From: Phenylobacterium sp.
GTDB lineage: Bacteria > Pseudomonadota > Alphaproteobacteria > Caulobacterales > Caulobacteraceae
Direction: 5' to 3'
Assembly: GCF_030651185.1 (NCBI RefSeq)
Contig: NZ_JAUSCJ010000012.1
Coordinates: 124,001 to 188,000, forward strand
Length of the DNA: 64,000 nt
Shown: positions 32,491 to 43,481 of the stretch, piece after piece
How the letters are laid out: each line of letters starts with the position of its first letter
Numbering within the stretch: position 1 is the first letter of the stretch
Notes under the pieces: model-generated
The model's database searches: none
The model's input: only the letters and a program-made list of their open reading frames with translations
What the model was told of the DNA's origin: nothing
Position numbers and translations under genes: made by a program

Positions 32491-34257
32491 ATGACCAACG
32501 CCCCTTCGACCGCCCCCTGGGACCAGGACTTCCTGCCGCCCGCGCCGCCCTGGCAGGGGGCGAGCCAGGCGCTGTTGCGGGATGGGTCCGATCCCTGGGT
32601 GACGGCGTTCGAGGCCGATGCGGAGCATGACTTCAGCCCCGACTATGCCGACACACGGGCCTGGTTCGACCAGCTGGAGGCGGCCTCGCCCTGGATCCGC
32701 ATCGAGGTGTTCGGGACCTCGCCCGAGGGGCGGGCGATCTATGCGGTGATCGCCAGCAAGGACGGCGATGCGTTCGATCCGGGCAAGCCGGTGCTGCTGG
32801 CCCAGGCGGGCATCCATCCCGGCGAGATCGACGGCAAGGACGCCGGCATGATGCTGCTGCGCGACATCTGCTTCTATGGGAAAGACAGCCTGCTGGACGG
32901 GGCCAACCTGATCCTGGCGCCGATCCTCAGCGTCGACGGGCACGAGCGGGCCTCGCGCTATTCGCGGCCCAACCAGCGGGGGCCGCGCATCCAGGGCTGG
33001 CGCAACACGGCTGCCAACCAGAACCTCAACCGCGATTACATGAAGCTGGACCAGCCGGAGATGCGGGCGGCGCGGCGGCTGATCAACAGGTACCGGCCCG
33101 ACCTCTATGTGGACATCCACGTCACCGATGGCCTGGATTACCAGTACGACCTGACCTTCGGCTATAATGGCGAGGCGGCCAGCTGGTCGCGGTCGCCGGC
33201 CATCGCGGCCTGGCTGGACGACGCCTTCAAGCCGGCCATCTATGCAAGCCTGGAGGCCGAGGGGCACATCCCCGGCGAGCTGGTGTTCGGTCTGGACGAC
33301 GAGGATCCGAAGAAGGGCCTGTCGGACGGCGGCCTGGGGGAGCGGTTCTCCAACGGCTGGGGCGCGGCGGCCCATGTGCCCACCATCCTGATCGAGAACC
33401 ATAGCCTCAAGCCCCACGCCCAGCGGGTGCTGGCCACCTATGTGTTCCTGGAGACGTCGCTGAAGCTGCTGGCCACCGAGGGGGCGTCGTTGCGGGGCGC
33501 CATCATGGCCGACCAGGCGCTGCGGCCGGCGCAGATCCCGGCCAACTTCGTCCCCGGCAAGGCGCCGGCGCGGACGCGCAGCTTCAAGGGCATCAAGTAC
33601 GACACCTATGAGAGCCTGGCCTCGGGCCGCCGGGAGATCCGCTGGCTGGGGGAGCCGGACCCCGAGCTGTGGTCCCTGCCCCACTTCCTGTCGGAACCAA
33701 CCCTGACGCTGGCGCGGCCCAAGGGGTATTGGGTGCCGGGCTACCGGGCGGACCTGATCGCGCGGCTGGAGCTGCACGGTGTGACGCTGGAGCCGGTCAC
33801 GGCGCCGACCACCGTCGGCGTCGAGATGCTGCGGCTGGCCAAGCCGGAGATCGCCACCCAGGCGGCCGAGGGCCACGTGGCCATCACGGTCAAGGAGGTG
33901 ACGCCCGAGCGGCGCGACTGGACCTTCATGCCGGGCTCGGTGCGGATCTCCACCGACCAGCCGCTGGGGGATGTCGTGGTCCTGCTGCTGGAGCCGCAGT
34001 CCAGCGAGAGCTTCTTCGCCTGGGGCATGATCCCCGAGGTGCTGACGCGGGTGGAGTATATCGAGGCCTACGCCATCGCCCCCCTGGCCGACCGCATGCT
34101 GGCGGCCGATCCGGCCCTGAAGGCGGAGTTCGAGGCCAGGCTGGCCGCCGACGCGAAGTTCGCCGCCAGCCCCGGCGCGCGGCTGGCCTGGTTTTACAAG
34201 CGCACGCCCTTCTACGACGACCGCTACCTGCTCTATCCAATCGCGCGGGAGGTATAG
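32491..34257 (+). CDS. M14 family zinc carboxypeptidase
   Basis: AQAGIHPGEIDGKDAGM (HxxE), NQNLNRDYMKL, DIHVTDG; start at MTNAPSTAPW. Confidence 0.9.
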   Translation: MTNAPSTAPWDQDFLPPAPPWQGASQALLRDGSDPWVTAFEADAEHDFSPDYADTRAWFDQLEAASPWIRIEVFGTSPEGRAIYAVIASKDGDAFDPGKPVLLAQAGIHPGEIDGKDAGMMLLRDICFYGKDSLLDGANLILAPILSVDGHERASRYSRPNQRGPRIQGWRNTAANQNLNRDYMKLDQPEMRAARRLINRYRPDLYVDIHVTDGLDYQYDLTFGYNGEAASWSRSPAIAAWLDDAFKPAIYASLEAEGHIPGELVFGLDDEDPKKGLSDGGLGERFSNGWGAAAHVPTILIENHSLKPHAQRVLATYVFLETSLKLLATEGASLRGAIMADQALRPAQIPANFVPGKAPARTRSFKGIKYDTYESLASGRREIRWLGEPDPELWSLPHFLSEPTLTLARPKGYWVPGYRADLIARLELHGVTLEPVTAPTTVGVEMLRLAKPEIATQAAEGHVAITVKEVTPERRDWTFMPGSVRISTDQPLGDVVVLLLEPQSSESFFAWGMIPEVLTRVEYIEAYAIAPLADRMLAADPALKAEFEARLAADAKFAASPGARLAWFYKRTPFYDDRYLLYPIAREV

Positions 34258-34339
34258 GGCCTCCGCCCTCCCCCATTTTTCGCCAGTCCCGCCCGGCGGG
34301 CGTCCCTGCGAGGTTCGAGCCTCAAATCGGGGAGCAGCC

Positions 34340-34762
34340 ATGCGGCGGACCTTCATCATAACCTTGGCCCTGAGCCTGCTGGCGGGCCCGGCCCTGGCCC
34401 AGAGCGGGCCGCCCACTAAGCCCTGGGACCTGAGGAAGGCGCAGGCCTTCTCCAACATCTGCCTGTCGCAGGAGACCGGCGACGCGCGCGGTCTGCGGGT
34501 GTTCCTCCAGGCGCCGGGGTCGGGGCCGCTGATCGTGACACAGGTGGCCGAGGGGGCCCCGATGGCGCCTCAGGCCGCCACCACCGCCAAGCTGACGGGC
34601 GCGGCGGTGAGCTTCACCACCGCCGGCGGCGAGGCGTTTCGCGGGGTCCTGTCGGACAAGGCCCTGACGCTCTCCAGCAAGCGGCTGCCGCGGCTGGTCC
34701 TGCACCGGCGCAGCGACGCCAAGGGTTTCCCGGTCTGCACCGGGACGGAGGGACAGTCGTGA
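34340..34762 (+). CDS. hypothetical secreted protein
   Basis: Signal peptide MRRTFIITLALSLLAGPALAQS; overlaps the next gene by 4 nt. Confidence 0.75.
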   Translation: MRRTFIITLALSLLAGPALAQSGPPTKPWDLRKAQAFSNICLSQETGDARGLRVFLQAPGSGPLIVTQVAEGAPMAPQAATTAKLTGAAVSFTTAGGEAFRGVLSDKALTLSSKRLPRLVLHRRSDAKGFPVCTGTEGQS

Positions 34763-35364
34763 TCCGCGCCCTGCTCACCGCCGCCGCCCTGCTCGCCGCG
34801 GGCGCCGCCCAGGCCCAGGCTCCGGCCCAGCCCAAGCCGGCGAACGCCCGCTATGTGGACTACGTGAAGGACCCGCACTGGGTCGTGGACCCCTTCAGTA
34901 AGTGCGCGGTCTACAATACCCGCCCCGACCCGGCGGTCACCGTGCGCTGGACCGGGCCCTGCGTGAACGGCATGGCCGAGGGCAAGGGGATCGTCGTCTA
35001 TTCCCGCAACAACCGCTTCGCCGCCAAGTACGACGGCGGCATGAGCGGCGGCGCGCGCCATGGGCGCGGGGTCTATTACGCCGCCAATTTCGACCAGTTC
35101 TCGGTCAACTGGAAGGACGGCCTGGCCGAGGGCTCGGGGGAGTGGACCTATGGGGACAAGTCGCGGTTCACCGTCGTCTTCTATCGCGGCGAGGCGCGCG
35201 GCGAGGGCCGCTACTATATGGGCGACTGGGAATATGTCGGGGCTCTAAACGGCGAGGGTAAGGCCTATTACCGCGGTGGATCGCCCCGCCCGGCCAGACT
35301 GGCCTATGCCCCGTTCCAGCAGCCGAGACTGCAGAACCCCGACGGGTCGCCGTTCGGGTTCTAG
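34759..35364 (+). CDS. secreted MORN-repeat-like protein
   Basis: GTG start coupled to previous stop; signal peptide; GKGIVVYSRNNRFAAKYDGGMSGGARHGRGVYYAAN...GSGEWTYGDKSRF MORN-like motifs. Confidence 0.78.
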   Translation: MIRALLTAAALLAAGAAQAQAPAQPKPANARYVDYVKDPHWVVDPFSKCAVYNTRPDPAVTVRWTGPCVNGMAEGKGIVVYSRNNRFAAKYDGGMSGGARHGRGVYYAANFDQFSVNWKDGLAEGSGEWTYGDKSRFTVVFYRGEARGEGRYYMGDWEYVGALNGEGKAYYRGGSPRPARLAYAPFQQPRLQNPDGSPFGF

Positions 35365-35717
35365 ACCTGGATGAAGGGCTGGAAGCCGCCATAGATCATC
35401 CGCTTGCCGTCGAAGGGGGTATTGGTCTGGTCGTACTGGCGCATGCGCGGATCGGCCATGACATTGGCGTTGATCGCGTCGCGCGCCTCGCGGCTCTCGT
35501 AGACGATCCAGGAGAAGATCACGACCTCGTCGTCCGTCGCCTGGACGGCGCGCGGGAACGAGGTCCGTTCGCCGTAGGGCACGTCGTCGCCGATACATTC
35601 CACATAGGCCAGCGCGCCCAGGTCCTTCCAGACCTCTGCGCCCAGCCGGGCCATGGCCTTGTAGTCCTCGATCTTGTCCTTGGGGACCGCGAGGATGAAG
35701 CCGTCGACATAGGACAT
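35361..35717 (-). CDS. DUF1428 family protein
   Basis: MSYVDGFILAVPKDKIEDYKAMARLGAEVWKDLGALAYVECIGDDVP...KRMIYGGFQPFI. Confidence 0.92.
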   Translation of the reverse strand: MSYVDGFILAVPKDKIEDYKAMARLGAEVWKDLGALAYVECIGDDVPYGERTSFPRAVQATDDEVVIFSWIVYESREARDAINANVMADPRMRQYDQTNTPFDGKRMIYGGFQPFIQV

Positions 35718-35931
35718 GGGAACCTCCTGGGTTGTGTGCTGCTCCTAGGACGAACAGACAACGCCCGATCCGACAAGTCCGCCTGTTCCGTCGCGTCCAT
35801 CGGGCCCGACGGCCGCAAACCCTTGCGCAGCCTTATGTCGGAGCCCTGACAGAGCAGGTTTTTTCCGCTCGGCGCCGTCACCAATCGCGCGGTCCCGCGT
35901 TGGGCTAGCAACCCTCGATAGGACCCTAGAC

Positions 35932-38028
<2,097 letters not shown>

Positions 38029-38033
38029 TCCAG

Positions 38034-38131
38034 CGTCATCCCGGGCGACCCGCAGGGGAGACCCGGGACCCAGGGGGATTGATTGCGGCCCCTGGGTCCC
38101 GGCTCTCCGCTTCGCTGCGGCCGGGATGACG
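38034..38131. repeat. long imperfect inverted repeat (REP-like)
   Basis: Left arm CGTCATCCCGGGCGACCCGCAGGGGAGACCCGGGACCCAGGGGG; right arm reverse complement CGTCATCCCGGCCGCAGCGAAGCGGAGAGCCGGGACCCAGGGGC; ~44-nt arms around ATTGATTGCG. Confidence 0.85.
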
Positions 38132-38139
38132 AGGTTCGG

Positions 38140-39264
38140 CTACCCCATCGCCATCATCAGCCCGAAGGCGCGCATGTCGCCGGTGGTGGTCGGCGCCATC
38201 TTGTTCATGGCGTAGGCGACGGTGGTGCGCGCATCCATGTCGATGATGATCAGCGAGCCGCCATAGCCGCCCCAATAGATGGTGTTGGGGTTGCGCATGG
38301 GGAGGGTGGCGCTGGGCAGGCCAAAGCCCATCCCAAAGCGGGCCGGGCCGCCGAGGATCAGGTCGGTCCCCTCCACCTGCAGCTCCAGGGCCTTGCGGCA
38401 GCCGGCCTCGGAGAGGATGCGCTTGCCCTTGGCGACGCCGCCATTGGCCAGCAGGACGTGGATCTGCGCCACCGAGCGCGCATTGCCCGTGCCGCCGGCG
38501 GCGGGGATCTCGGCGCCGCGCCAGGCCCTGGTGCGGGTCGCCAGCGGATCGATGCCGGGATTGCGGGACATGTTGGCCACCAGTTCGGACTGCTCGCCAT
38601 CGGCGATGCCGCCGCCGGCCGGGGGTGGGATCAGGTCGGCGACGCGGGCGTCCTCGCTGGCGGGCAGGCCGATGTGGAAGTCGGCGCCCAGGGGCTGGGC
38701 GATCTCCTCACGGAACACAGTCCCCAGCGACTTGCCGGTGATACGGCGCACCACCTCGCCCACCAGGTAGCCCTGGGTCAGGGCGTGGTAGCCGGGCGCC
38801 GATCCCGGCGTCCAATAGGGCGCCTGGGCGGCCAGCAGGGAGGTGGCCTTCTCCCAGTCGTAGAGATCCTCGACGGTGATCGGCTCCTTCCAGCCCGAGA
38901 GGCCGGCGGAATGGCTCATCAGGTGGCTGACCTTGACGTCGGCCTTCCCGTTGGCCGCGAACTCTGGCCAGTACTTGGCGACCGGCGCCGCGAAATCGAG
39001 CTCGCCGCGGTCGGCCAGCAGCAGGGCCGTCAGCGCCGTCATGGTCTTGGTGGTGGAGTAGACGTTGACGATGGTGTCGGCCTGCCAAGGCCGGGTCTTC
39101 GCCTCATCGGCCCAGCCGCCCCAGAGGTCGACCACCGTCTCGCCTTCGGAGGTGGCGCAGAAGGACGCGCCCACGTCGGCGCCGGAGGCGAGGTTGGCCT
39201 GGAAGGCGTCTCGCACCTTGGAATGCTTGTCAGCCGTGAAGCCGCCCACCGAACCGTCAGCCAT
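38140..39264 (-). CDS. serine hydrolase, beta-lactamase / EstB-like family
   Basis: VYSTTKTMTALTALLL (SxxK); LMSHSAGLSGW; YWGGYGGS. Confidence 0.92.
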   Translation of the reverse strand: MADGSVGGFTADKHSKVRDAFQANLASGADVGASFCATSEGETVVDLWGGWADEAKTRPWQADTIVNVYSTTKTMTALTALLLADRGELDFAAPVAKYWPEFAANGKADVKVSHLMSHSAGLSGWKEPITVEDLYDWEKATSLLAAQAPYWTPGSAPGYHALTQGYLVGEVVRRITGKSLGTVFREEIAQPLGADFHIGLPASEDARVADLIPPPAGGGIADGEQSELVANMSRNPGIDPLATRTRAWRGAEIPAAGGTGNARSVAQIHVLLANGGVAKGKRILSEAGCRKALELQVEGTDLILGGPARFGMGFGLPSATLPMRNPNTIYWGGYGGSLIIIDMDARTTVAYAMNKMAPTTTGDMRAFGLMMAMG

Positions 39265-39361
39265 TGTCGTTTCCCCTCTTGTTGAGGACGACCTTAGAGC
39301 CAAGCGAGCCAGGAGGGGAATTGCTGTGCAGGCGCCTCAACGCGGGTGAGGTCGCCGCATC

Positions 39362-39928
39362 TTATAGCCGGCGGGAGGCGAGGCTTCGCAGCGCCTGGAG
39401 CTGCTCCCCCACCCACGCCAGGCACTGGCGGCAACGGGCGCCGGTCAGGGCCGTGCGCCGGGCGCGCTCCACCAGGGCGATCAGGCCGCCGAGGTCCACC
39501 GGCTTGGTCACGTGCTGGTCGGCGCCGGCGGCCAGCGAGCGGCCGGCGTCCGCCGGCCCGTTCATCGAGGTGACGATGAAGATGCTGGCCCGCGGCCAGC
39601 GGGCGACCGTCTCGTGCTCACGAATGAGGCGGGTGGCGGTCAGGCCATCCAGCTGCGGCATGTTCTGGTCCAGAAGGATCAGGTCGAAACGTCGCCCCGT
39701 GGCCACCGTGACGGCGCTGCGCCCGCAGTTGGCGACCTCCACTTCGAGATTCTGCGATTGCAGGATCGCGCACAGGAGCTGCCGGTTTCCTTCATTGTCG
39801 TCGGCGACCAGGGCGCGCAGGGGCGCCAGCCGAGCGGATGAGGCGGACTTCAGAGGCTGGACGCTCACAAGGTATTCCTTCGGTCCCGCGGAGCGCGAAG
39901 ACAGTCCAAAAGCTAGTCGACCGGCCAT
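39362..39928 (-). CDS. stand-alone receiver-domain response regulator
   Basis: RALVADDNEGNRQLLCAILQ...DLILLDQNMPQLDGLTATRLIRE...VTKPVDL; alternative GTG start at 39868. Confidence 0.88.
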   Translation of the reverse strand: MAGRLAFGLSSRSAGPKEYLVSVQPLKSASSARLAPLRALVADDNEGNRQLLCAILQSQNLEVEVANCGRSAVTVATGRRFDLILLDQNMPQLDGLTATRLIREHETVARWPRASIFIVTSMNGPADAGRSLAAGADQHVTKPVDLGGLIALVERARRTALTGARCRQCLAWVGEQLQALRSLASRRL

Positions 39929-39982
39929 AAGCTCGACAATTGAACTTCCGGAAGACGACGTTCTCTCAAGGGGTTAGGCGCC

Positions 39983-40000
39983 CCTGTACCTTGGTATAGG
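39983..40000. promoter_or_regulatory. degenerate copy of the 40551-40568 palindrome
   Basis: CCTGTACCTTGGTATAGG, 16/18 identical to CCTATACCATGGTATAGG; upstream of the receiver gene ending at 39362. Confidence 0.6.
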
Positions 40001-40031
40001 TCCCCGGCGCCCTGCGCGGCCGGCGTAAACC

Positions 40032-40409
40032 TCAGGCCGGGGCCAGGACCGAGCGGATATGGCTGAGCAGCACATCCTGGTCGCAGGGCTTCTCCAGATA
40101 GGCCAAGGCCCCCGCCTCAAGCGCACGGAGGCGTGACGCGGGGTCAGGAGAGGCGGTGACGAAGATGGTCGGGAGACCGCGTCCCTCGGCGATGAGCCGA
40201 TCCTGCAGCTCGAGACCGCCCAGGTCGGGCATCTGCACGTCGAGGACCAGACAGGCCACGTCACGGGTCACGTCGGACCTGAGGAAGTCGCTCGCCGATC
40301 CAAAGGCGGTGACGCGGTAGCCGAAGGCCTTGATCAAGCTGGCCAGGGCCTCCCTGAAGGAGAGGTCGTCGTCCACGATGGCGATGAGAGACCGGGCCGA
40401 TCCCGCCAT
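40032..40409 (-). CDS. stand-alone receiver-domain response regulator
   Basis: MAGSARSLIAIVDDDLSFREALASLIKAFGYRV...CLVLDVQMPDLGG...YLEKPCDQD; no output domain. Confidence 0.88.
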   Translation of the reverse strand: MAGSARSLIAIVDDDLSFREALASLIKAFGYRVTAFGSASDFLRSDVTRDVACLVLDVQMPDLGGLELQDRLIAEGRGLPTIFVTASPDPASRLRALEAGALAYLEKPCDQDVLLSHIRSVLAPA

Positions 40410-40550
40410 CCGGACGTTCCTGACTACTGACACGCGACGACGGGCCTGAGGCCGGCGCCGACCGGAGGGGCGAGCCCCAATTGAAGACCCGGCGGGCTCC
40501 AATTTCAAACCGAACCTGGGGTCGGCGGGGGCTCTTCAGGTCTTAGGCGG

Positions 40551-40568
40551 CCTATACCATGGTATAGG
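40551..40568. promoter_or_regulatory. perfect 18-bp palindrome, candidate response-regulator operator
   Basis: CCTATACCATGGTATAGG equals its own reverse complement; between the FixJ-type regulator and the receiver gene at 40032. Confidence 0.7.
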
Positions 40569-40591
40569 TGGGCCGCGGCCGACGGGCGGCG

Positions 40592-41218
40592 TCAGGGACC
40601 GTCCGGCGCGAGGCCCAGACGATCGGCCATACGGACCAGGTCGGCCACGGAGCGGGCCCCCATCTTGCGCATCACCTGGCCGCGATGGACCTTGACGGTG
40701 ATCTCGCTGACCCCGATCTCGCCGGCGATCTGCTTGTTGAGGCGTCCGGTGGCCACCAGGCCCAGAACCTGGCGCTCGCGGGGCGTCAGGGCCTCGAACT
40801 TGCGCGTCAGTTCGGCGGCGGCGGCCTCGGCCTCGCGGCGCGCCCGATCCCGCGCGACCCCGACCGCCAGCGAGTCCAGCAGGTCCTGTTCCCGGAACGG
40901 CTTGGAGAGGAACTCCACCGCCCCGGCCTTCATGGCCCGCACCGACATCGGGATGTCGCCGTGCCCGGTGATGAAGACGATCGGCAGGCGGATGTCGGCC
41001 CGCGCCAGCTCAGTCTGTAGATCAAGCCCGCTCTGACCCGGCAGGCGGACGTCCAGGATCAGACAGCAGGGCCCCTCCGGAAGCTTGCCGGCGAGGAACT
41101 CCGCCACCGAGCCGAACAGCCTGACCTGGAAGCCGACCGAGCGCAGCAGGCCCTCCAGCGACTCCCGGATCGAGATATCGTCATCGACGACGATGATGGT
41201 GGGCGGCGCCTCGCTCAT
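40592..41218 (-). CDS. FixJ/StyR-type response regulator (receiver plus LuxR HTH)
   Basis: VVDDDISIRESLEGLLRSVGF...; LTPRERQVLGLVATGRLNKQIAGEIGVSEITVKVHRGQVMRKMGARSVADLVRMADRLG. Confidence 0.93.
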   Translation of the reverse strand: MSEAPPTIIVVDDDISIRESLEGLLRSVGFQVRLFGSVAEFLAGKLPEGPCCLILDVRLPGQSGLDLQTELARADIRLPIVFITGHGDIPMSVRAMKAGAVEFLSKPFREQDLLDSLAVGVARDRARREAEAAAAELTRKFEALTPRERQVLGLVATGRLNKQIAGEIGVSEITVKVHRGQVMRKMGARSVADLVRMADRLGLAPDGP

Positions 41219-42561
41219 GCGGCGGCGAAGGCCGCGACGGGGAGGCAGAACCGGAACACCGCGCCGTGGGCCGAGGCCGGACCGGCCCAGAGCCGGCCGC
41301 CATGGGCTTCGACGATGGAGCGCGAGATCGGCAGGCCCAGGCCCACCCCGCCATCCTTGGTGGTGAAGAAGTGTTCGAACAGGCGATTGCTGGTGGCGGG
41401 GTCCAGCCCGACCCCGCAGTCCTCGACCTCCACCAGGACCTCGCCCTCAGCCCTGAGCATGGACCGGACCTGCAGCAGGCGGGGCCGGTCATTGACGCCC
41501 TTCATCGCGTCCATGCCGTTGAGAATGAGGTTGAGCATCACCTGTTGCAGCTGAATCCTGTCTCCCCGCACCAGGGGAAGTCCCGACGCGAGATCTGTCG
41601 ACACGCTCACCTGGGATCGCCGCCGCTCGTCGGCGGTGTAGAGCAGGACCTCCTCCGCCACCTCGTTCACGTCAAGGGGAGCGTCGTCGGTCCGGGACTT
41701 CGCGAGCAGCCCCCGGGTCCGGGCGACCACGCCGCTGGCGCGCTTGGCGTCACGGCTCATGCGCTCAATGGCGGCCCTCACCTCGTCCAGGTCAGGTGGG
41801 TCGCGCGCCAGCCAACGCAGGGCGGCGTCGCCGTTGGTGATGATCGCCGCCACCGGCTGATTGATCTCGTGGGCGATGGAGGACGCGAATTCCCCCACCG
41901 AAAGCAACCGCCCGGCCCTCGCCAGTTCCGCCTGAGCCTCGCGGGCGGCGTCCTCGGCGGTGAGCCGCGCGGCCTCGGCCGCCTTCAGCTGCGCCCGGTC
42001 CTCGGCCACAGACATGGCGAAGGCCAGTTCGCTGCCAAGCTCCGAGAACAGCTCCAGTTCCTTGGCCCCGAAGGCGTGAGGGCGGGAGGCGTAGACCAGG
42101 ATGACGCCCACCACGCGTCCGTCGCGCCGGAAGGGCACCGTGACGCTCGACCGGATACCGAAGGGGCGGGCCCGCTCCCGCCAGGGCGCGAACAGGGGCT
42201 CCGTCAGCGCGTCGCGTATGATCAGGGACTCTCCGCTGCGGACGGCGCGGCCGGTGGGGCCATTGCCCTCGGGCCGGCTCTCGTCCCAGCTGAGGTTGAT
42301 GCCGTCGAGATAGGCCAGGGCGGGCCCCGCCCCCGCCAGCAGGCGCACCGGCTTGCCCGGGTCGGACTCCGCCAGGCCCACCGCGGCGATGACGTATTCT
42401 TCCTGGGCGATGATCGCGCCGCAGATGCTGGCCACCAGGTCGTCGAGGGTCTGGAAGTGGATCAGGGCAGAGGACGAGCGCCCATAGGCCGCCAGCGCCC
42501 AGTTCAGTCGGCGAAGTTCGGCCTCGGTGTCCGTCAGGGCGTCGGCGGCGGCCCGGAGCAT
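41215..42561 (-). CDS. GAF-domain sensor histidine kinase
   Basis: GAF segment, H-box SIAHEINQPVAAIITNGDAALRWL, N-box LNLILNGMDAM, G-boxes; start placed at MLRAAADALTD because the ORF upstream runs antisense-free into the rlmE region. Confidence 0.9.
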   Translation of the reverse strand: MLRAAADALTDTEAELRRLNWALAAYGRSSSALIHFQTLDDLVASICGAIIAQEEYVIAAVGLAESDPGKPVRLLAGAGPALAYLDGINLSWDESRPEGNGPTGRAVRSGESLIIRDALTEPLFAPWRERARPFGIRSSVTVPFRRDGRVVGVILVYASRPHAFGAKELELFSELGSELAFAMSVAEDRAQLKAAEAARLTAEDAAREAQAELARAGRLLSVGEFASSIAHEINQPVAAIITNGDAALRWLARDPPDLDEVRAAIERMSRDAKRASGVVARTRGLLAKSRTDDAPLDVNEVAEEVLLYTADERRRSQVSVSTDLASGLPLVRGDRIQLQQVMLNLILNGMDAMKGVNDRPRLLQVRSMLRAEGEVLVEVEDCGVGLDPATSNRLFEHFFTTKDGGVGLGLPISRSIVEAHGGRLWAGPASAHGAVFRFCLPVAAFAAA

Positions 42562-42752
42562 GCCATCATCGCCCGGGGTGTCTGCGCGCCCGTCCAACTC
42601 CACCCCCGGCCAATCCTTGTGCGCGACATCCGCCCTGAACCCGGGCGATTTCCAGACTCTCAGATCCGCGACCTTGCACCGCAGAGGATAACCTGAGGAC
42701 TCAGCCGGTGAACAGGCCGCTTGTAGCAACCTGCACGAGCATACACCAACCG

Positions 42753-43481
42753 CTAACGCCGCTCGCCGCTCCGCCCCTTGAACCCGGTCGCCACCAGGTA
42801 GGTCTCGGAGCTGTCGGCGCGGCTGGCCTTGGGCTTCATGTTCTTCACCTCGGTGAAGTGGTGCTTGAGGTTGGCGATGACCAGCGAGGTCTCGCCGCCC
42901 TGGAAGGCCTTGGCGATGAAAGACCCGCCGGGCTTCAGCACGCTGATGGCGAAGTCCACGCCGATCTCGATCAGGCCCATGATCCGCAGGTGGTCGGTCT
43001 TGCGGTGGCCGACGGTATTGGGGGCCATGTCCGACAGCACCACGTCGGGCGGCCCGCCCAGCATCTGAATCAGCAGGGGACCGCAGGCAGGGTCGGTGAA
43101 GTCCATCTCGATGATCTGGGCCGGGGAGATGGGATCGACCGGCAGCAGGTCGACGCCGACGATGCTGGTGACACCGCGCTCGACGGCCACCTGGGTCCAA
43201 CCGCCGGGCGCAACACCAAGGTCGATGACCCGGATGCCCGGTTTCAGCAGGTGCAGGCGGTCGTCGAGTTCGGTCAGCTTGTAGGCCGCGCGCGAGCGGT
43301 AGCCGTGGGCTCTAGCCTTCGCGGCGAACGGGTCGTTGACCTGGCGCGACAGCCAGGCTTGCGACGAGGGCGTCCGCATCTTGGCGGTCTTCAGACGCGC
43401 GGGCTTGCCGCGGCCTTCCTCGGTGCCGCCCATGGGCGGCTTGACCATGCGCTTGCGGGCCGGGGGGAGTTCGTCGGTCAT
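42753..43481 (-). CDS. rlmE: 23S rRNA (uridine-2'-O)-methyltransferase
   Basis: SRAAYKLTELDDRLHLLKPGIRVIDLGVAPGGWTQVA...DVVLSDMAPNTVGHRKTDHLR. Confidence 0.94.
   Translation of the reverse strand: MTDELPPARKRMVKPPMGGTEEGRGKPARLKTAKMRTPSSQAWLSRQVNDPFAAKARAHGYRSRAAYKLTELDDRLHLLKPGIRVIDLGVAPGGWTQVAVERGVTSIVGVDLLPVDPISPAQIIEMDFTDPACGPLLIQMLGGPPDVVLSDMAPNTVGHRKTDHLRIMGLIEIGVDFAISVLKPGGSFIAKAFQGGETSLVIANLKHHFTEVKNMKPKASRADSSETYLVATGFKGRSGERR

Noticed and set aside
32458-34458. 666-aa minus-strand ORF antisense to the M14 peptidase
   Set aside because: Shadow ORF; M14 motifs are on the plus strand.
42562-43200. N-terminal extension of the histidine kinase ORF into rlmE
   Set aside because: Upstream part reads rlmE in the wrong frame; a start near 42561 fits the kinase domain layout.
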